Shown here: in pieces, positions 60,378-64,000 of the stretch
How the letters are laid out: each line of letters begins with the position of its first letter
How positions within the stretch are numbered: position 1 is the first letter of the stretch
NCBI GenBank assembly: GCA_033854735.1
Contig: JAWWPY010000439.1
Span: 1-64,000, forward strand
DNA from: JAWWPY01 sp033854735
Lineage (GTDB): Bacteria > Actinomycetota > Actinomycetes > Streptosporangiales > Streptosporangiaceae
DNA: 64,000 nucleotides
Direction of reading: 5' to 3'
Made by a program: the position numbers and the translations under genes
Notes under the pieces: generated by a model
The model's input: the letters and a program-made list of their open reading frames with translations, nothing else
Databases searched by the model: none
What the model was told of the DNA's origin: nothing

Positions 60378-61731
60378 AGGTCACGCCGTGCCAGACGGAC
60401 GAGGCCGCACCGCCGATGTCTCCGGCCAGCTGCTTGGTGTCGGCCCACGTGGCCGTCCCCGCGGCACCGAAATCGTAGACGGCTCCCAGTGCCCCGTGCT
60501 GATGCCATTCCTGGCCGAAGTCCTGGATGTAGTTGTGGATGTAGTCGCCGACGCCGAAGGCGACTACCCCGCCCGCCGCGACGCCCGCCGCCACGCCCAG
60601 AACCGGCGCGCCCGCGATGGACAGCCCGGCGACCGCCCCGCCGACGAGGCCCGCGACCGCCGTCCCGGCGGCGATGGACACCGCGCTGCCCGCACCCTCC
60701 AGCGGGTAGGCGGCCCACCCCGGCACGCCGTGCGCCATGTCGGCCTGCGCGTTGACGACAGTGTTGACGCCCGCGGCCAGAACGTCGACCACCGGGATAT
60801 CGAGCGCCTTGCCGAGCAGGCTGGAATCCGAGATGCCGTCGGCCAGCTTGGCCACCCCCGGCACGTCGGACAGCCGCGTGCCGAACACCTTGGTGAACGC
60901 GTTCTCGCTGTTCTGGGCGGCGGTAACGTCCTGCTGGGCGGAGGCCAGCTGGTCCTTGGCGGTACGCAGGGCGGCCTTGACGTCGTCGGGCATCACGCCG
61001 AACCGGCCGTCCGCTTGCCTGGCCGCCGCCTGCGCGGTGGTCCAGGCGGCCTTGGCATCGGCCGCCTTCTCCGTCAGGGTCGCCACGTTCCTCGCGACCT
61101 GGTTGGAATAGGCGGTGGGGGTAGCCAGCAGGTCAGCGAGGTAGTCAGTCAGGGTGGCGCCCTCACCGACCTTCGGCCCGTAGTCGGCCGACGCCGGACT
61201 GCGGGCCATCAGGCCGAACAGCTTCTGCAGCTCGCCCGCGGCCTGCAGACGGGCATTCTCCGCGGCTTGCACGCACTGCTGGCAGAAGGAGCCGTAGCCG
61301 AGCCGCCAGTCCTCTTGCGCCGGGCTGGCGTAGCGGGCGCTGGGCGCCTTCCCGTCCCCGCCGATCTGCACGCCGTGGGCGGCGGCCTTATCGGCGGCCT
61401 GCTCGAGCGCATTCTCGATCTTGGCCAGGTCCACCGCGAGCGAATTGACTATGTCCCCGGTTTCGATGATCACCAGCCCGAGCGCGTTGGTCTCGGCCGC
61501 GACCTTTTCCCAGTTCGTGGTGAACGCCGACGCCGCCGAGCCCTGCCACCCGGCATCATCGGCGATCTGGTGGACCTTCTTGTCCAGCGCCGTGACCACG
61601 TCGCCCACCTTGGGCACATACCCGTACAGCGTCCCGGCGAAGGCCGAGAGCCCGTGGATGTCACCGCCGACCCAGGTATAGGAGAATGGCATCAGGGGTG
61701 CCGGAGATTTGGTCGTTAAGCTGGGGCCCAC
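60367..61731 (-). CDS. WXG-like type VII effector-like protein without an obvious toxin tip (454 aa)
   Basis: An N-terminal helical ESX-like part (YTWVGGDIHGLSAFAGTLYGY, DDAGWQGSAASAFTTNWEKVAAETNAL, with a WxG at GWQG), a long coiled helical middle (about 100-290), then a Gly/Ala-rich hydrophobic region (about 350-410: AVSIAAGTAVAGLVGGAVAGLSIAGAPVLGVAAGVAAGG) and a short end ...WADTKQLAGD..SVWHGVTSIF. Polymorphic toxins have such a pre-toxin region followed by a C-terminal toxin; here the protein stops right after it, at the 21-bp tandem duplication. GTG 61731 has AAGGGGGA upstream; ATG 61692 is an alternative. Confidence 0.75.
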   Translation of the reverse strand: MGPSLTTKSPAPLMPFSYTWVGGDIHGLSAFAGTLYGYVPKVGDVVTALDKKVHQIADDAGWQGSAASAFTTNWEKVAAETNALGLVIIETGDIVNSLAVDLAKIENALEQAADKAAAHGVQIGGDGKAPSARYASPAQEDWRLGYGSFCQQCVQAAENARLQAAGELQKLFGLMARSPASADYGPKVGEGATLTDYLADLLATPTAYSNQVARNVATLTEKAADAKAAWTTAQAAARQADGRFGVMPDDVKAALRTAKDQLASAQQDVTAAQNSENAFTKVFGTRLSDVPGVAKLADGISDSSLLGKALDIPVVDVLAAGVNTVVNAQADMAHGVPGWAAYPLEGAGSAVSIAAGTAVAGLVGGAVAGLSIAGAPVLGVAAGVAAGGVVAFGVGDYIHNYIQDFGQEWHQHGALGAVYDFGAAGTATWADTKQLAGDIGGAASSVWHGVTSIF

Positions 61732-61746
61732 GGCCGCGGTCCCCCT

Positions 61747-62058
61747 TCAGTTAATCTGGTCGGGAGAACTGATCTGGCTGATGAGCTTGATCAGGCTCTC
61801 CTCGGTATTGACGTAGTTGTCGTGCGCCTTCTTCAGCTTGGCCGCGTCGCTGTCCATGACGCCCGCGGCCTGCAGGTGCAGATTGCCGATCATCTCGACT
61901 ACCACCTGCAGGCTCTTGTCGAATGCGGCGTCCCCGCCGTCCGGGCACGGCGGGCCGCTGTCGGGCATGATCGCCTTGAAAGTCGCGGCTTCCGCATGAA
62001 ACACCGACGACGCATCGAGCAGATCAGCCATCACGACCTGGAATCCGCGACCGCTCAT
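61747..62058 (-). CDS. Small helical type VII-associated protein (103 aa)
   Basis: A helical 103-residue protein (SSVFHAEAATFKAIMP, FDKSLQVVVEMIGNLHLQAAGVMDSDAAKLKKAHDNYVNTEESLIKLI) of the WXG100/EspC-like size class, without a strict WxG. It overlaps the SseB-like gene by 4 bp (ATGA) and precedes the effector by 15 bp, so it is the likely partner for export. Confidence 0.8.
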   Translation of the reverse strand: MSGRGFQVVMADLLDASSVFHAEAATFKAIMPDSGPPCPDGGDAAFDKSLQVVVEMIGNLHLQAAGVMDSDAAKLKKAHDNYVNTEESLIKLISQISSPDQIN

Positions 62059-62405
62059 CGCACGCCCTCCCGCAGCGCGGCGATGTCACTCGGCTGCCAG
62101 CGCCACGCGTCCGGCTCGGCGTCCGGATCGAGCACGACCCGGTCTATCCCGGTGGCGCCCATGATTTCCCGGATGTTGCGCAACGGCAGGACCACCCACG
62201 GCTGCGCTGGGCCGAGCGCCGCCACGAGCCCAGTGACGGTCGTGAACACGGGAAGGATCAAGCCGCCGTCGGCGGCCCGGCGGACCTCAAAGATCACGTC
62301 GCCTTCGTGGGCCTCGCGGACGTCGGGGCGAGCAGGCGCGACCACCATCTCCGGGATGTCACCGGCCCTCGCCGCGTTGCCGGCGGCGGCGTCCCCAGGC
62401 GTCAT
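62055..62405 (-). CDS. SseB-like domain protein (116 aa)
   Basis: GLILPVFTTVTGLVAALGPAQPWVVLPLRNIREIMGATGIDRVVLDPDAEP matches the SseB N-terminal domain, a fold found next to type VII and related secreted modules. No signal or membrane segment. ATG 62405 or GTG 62411 are possible starts. First gene of the module 62405-59551. Confidence 0.75.
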   Translation of the reverse strand: MTPGDAAAGNAARAGDIPEMVVAPARPDVREAHEGDVIFEVRRAADGGLILPVFTTVTGLVAALGPAQPWVVLPLRNIREIMGATGIDRVVLDPDAEPDAWRWQPSDIAALREGVR

Positions 62406-62488
62406 GATCACAGGGTACCCACCCAGGCGGCCCGCCGAGGGCGGAGACGACGAAGAACGCGCCTGCCAGCGCAGCTGTCCCGGCGCCG

Positions 62489-63313
62489 TCAGCCGCCTAT
62501 CGACTCATAGCGCCTCAGCGCCCAGTTCCACAGCATGCGGGCCGCCGTGAAGAGCACCAGCCCAGCGGCGGGCGAGGCGGCCGCGAGCCAGCCCGGCACG
62601 CCGGAGCCTGCCACCCGGCCGGTGATGACCGCCGCGGGCAGGTACGCGATGAAGGCGACCGGCAGCACGAAGGTGAGGATCGATCTCGCCGCGCCCGGCA
62701 GCACCTTCAGCGGGTAGCTGCCGAACGTGGAGATCAGGCTGTCCACCCACACCAGCCACGGGAGCCCCACCGTGAGCCGGAACGCTACCGCCGACACCAC
62801 GGTCTGAATCGCCGCCTCCACCAGCGTTCCGCCTGCGACACCGGCGGCCAGGTACCCGGCCCGGGCCGGTGTCCAGGCCAGGTGCAGCTTCGCGAGCGCG
62901 AGGCCGAAGAGCAGGAACGCCGCCATCGTGTCGCCGAGCGCGTTCATCGGGAACTCCGCCAGCAGGACCTGACGGTACACCGGCAGCGGGCGGAGCATGT
63001 ACCCGTCAATCCGGCCCTCCTGCACCAGCGTGGACATCAGCCACAGGTTGCCGAACGCCGCGACGTAGATGCCGTGCGACAGCAGGCGCATCGACGCGAT
63101 CAGGAGCACCCCGCCCTGGGTCCATCCGCCGAGGCCAGGAAAGCGGGCCAGCAGGACCCCGGCGAACACGAGCACGGAGGACTGCCAGGCCAGCCCCATC
63201 AGCAGGGCCATCACGAAGTCGCCCCGGTACTCCAGGCGGGCCCGGACATTCAGCCGGGTGATTCTCGCCGCGATGAACCATGCGGCCCGCCACCGGCTGA
63301 TGATCGCCGGCAC
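62489..63313 (-). CDS. ABC-2 type permease subunit (274 aa)
   Basis: Six hydrophobic segments with VQEGRIDGYMLRPLPVYRQVLLAEFPMNALGD, the DUF990-like signature of two-permease ABC-2 exporters. GTG 63313 lies two bases after the upstream permease stop. Its ATPase is probably just outside the window. Confidence 0.88.
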   Translation of the reverse strand: MPAIISRWRAAWFIAARITRLNVRARLEYRGDFVMALLMGLAWQSSVLVFAGVLLARFPGLGGWTQGGVLLIASMRLLSHGIYVAAFGNLWLMSTLVQEGRIDGYMLRPLPVYRQVLLAEFPMNALGDTMAAFLLFGLALAKLHLAWTPARAGYLAAGVAGGTLVEAAIQTVVSAVAFRLTVGLPWLVWVDSLISTFGSYPLKVLPGAARSILTFVLPVAFIAYLPAAVITGRVAGSGVPGWLAAASPAAGLVLFTAARMLWNWALRRYESIGG

Positions 63314-63315
63314 GG

Positions 63316-63999
63316 TCAGCCGCCCTGCACGATGACCCGTGCCGCCGCCCGGCGCCACAGCAGCCCGGTCCCCGCCGCGAGCGCCGCGCACCAGATCGCC
63401 TGGACAGCTACCTGATGGCCGAGCGCCGACGCCGGAAGCCGGCCGACGTAGAGCGAGAGCGGGACGTTGAGCGTGCCCTGGAACGGCAGCCAGCTATCCG
63501 CGCGCTGGAACCAGGCCGGAAAGAACCACAGTGGCGCGAACGCCCCGGACAGCAGGTTCTGCACGAACGCGGCGGCGGTCACGGCGTTGCCGTTCACCAC
63601 GGTCCAGAAGCAGAGCAGGTCGACGGTCAGCTGCAGGTAATACAAGATCACGAATCCGAACGCGAGCGTGATGACCGCCGCCATCCCGGCCGGCCAGGAA
63701 GCGGGCGGCGAGACCACGCCCAGCGCCCGGCACGCGGCATAACCCGCGGCCGCCCAGCCCGCTCCGTAGCCCAGGTCGCCGACCCCCCTGATCATGCAGT
63801 ACCTGCGGGGCGAGACGGGCCGCAGGAACAGGTAGGCGATCGTCCCCTCCCGCACGAGCTGCATCATCTGGTCACGGTTCACCCACCGGTTGGCCGCCAG
63901 CCGGGCCCTCATGTACAGCACGCCGAGCAGCGCGTAGGTCGTGGCCTGGTCAGCGTTCAGGCCGGCGCTGGTGGCGGTCCGCGCGTAGAGCGCGCGCCA
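63316..63999 (-). CDS. ABC-2 type permease, 5' end outside window
   Basis: The frame is open to base 63999; the ATG at 63921 is internal, since upstream residues WRALYARTATSAGLNADQATTYALLG continue the family sequence. The visible part has MMQLVREGTIAYLFLRPVSPRRYCM, the counterpart of the motif in the next gene, and four to five transmembrane helices. Partner of the permease at 62489. Confidence 0.88.
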   Translation of the reverse strand, partial: WRALYARTATSAGLNADQATTYALLGVLYMRARLAANRWVNRDQMMQLVREGTIAYLFLRPVSPRRYCMIRGVGDLGYGAGWAAAGYAACRALGVVSPPASWPAGMAAVITLAFGFVILYYLQLTVDLLCFWTVVNGNAVTAAAFVQNLLSGAFAPLWFFPAWFQRADSWLPFQGTLNVPLSLYVGRLPASALGHQVAVQAIWCAALAAGTGLLWRRAAARVIVQGG

Positions 64000-64000
64000 C

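Overview
The window is 64 kb of very GC-rich DNA from a soil-type, filamentous-like actinobacterium. The evidence is GTG/TTG starts with GGAGG-type ribosome sites, a DUF222-HNH gene, WXG100/type VII substrates, a GAF-ANTAR regulator, a DUF574/SAV2177-type methyltransferase, IclR-controlled sugar ABC operons and a class E-like sortase. A Streptosporangiales or Catenulisporales-like host is my guess. Genus cannot be read from the sequence. I saw no rRNA, tRNA, CRISPR or intact insertion sequence.

Layout. 0-8.7 kb: DUF222-HNH nuclease (cut by the window start), acyl-CoA synthetase, alpha/beta hydrolase, a conserved Rossmann-like protein, and one giant ORF that fuses a secreted NHL propeller to a Tat-type phospholipase C. 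8.7-12.0 kb: a compact operon behind an AT-richer leader with competing hairpins. It encodes a 51-residue protein that is almost only an LPxTG sorting signal, a processive GT2 glycosyltransferase, a NodB-like polysaccharide deacetylase and a sortase. I consider this the best candidate for an undescribed system. 12.0-26.6 kb: amine metabolism (PLP decarboxylase and copper amine oxidase), MFS exporter, gnd, membrane protein, lipid kinase, phospholipase D, 2-hydroxyacid dehydrogenase, GAF-ANTAR, a STAS protein without the phospho-serine, a merR-trxA pair with a textbook 19-bp-spacer MerR promoter, and a flavin monooxygenase. 26.6-34.3 kb: accessory region with a WXG100/toxin/immunity cassette and three secreted or membrane cell-wall proteins, one of them a three-domain peptidoglycan hydrolase.

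34.3-58.6 kb: two large catabolic islands. The first has two divergent operons: leftward ThDP enzyme, DUF3311, sodium-solute symporter, TcuA-like and TcuB-like redox pair; rightward aldehyde dehydrogenase, TIM-barrel isomerase, flavoprotein dehydrogenase, IclR, beta-hydroxyacid dehydrogenase. The second is an ABC sugar importer with SMP-30 lactonase, IlvD/Edd dehydratase, a TIM-barrel protein, a degenerate M24 protein, IclR and an MDR dehydrogenase. That set fits a non-phosphorylative oxidative sugar pathway: dehydrogenase, lactonase, dehydratase, then cleavage.

58.6-64 kb: SAM methyltransferase, a second type VII-like export module (SseB-like protein, small helical protein, 454-residue effector-like protein, hypothetical protein) and a pair of ABC-2 permeases running off the end. 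Short in-frame tandem repeats, mostly 15 bp, recur inside unrelated enzymes across the window.
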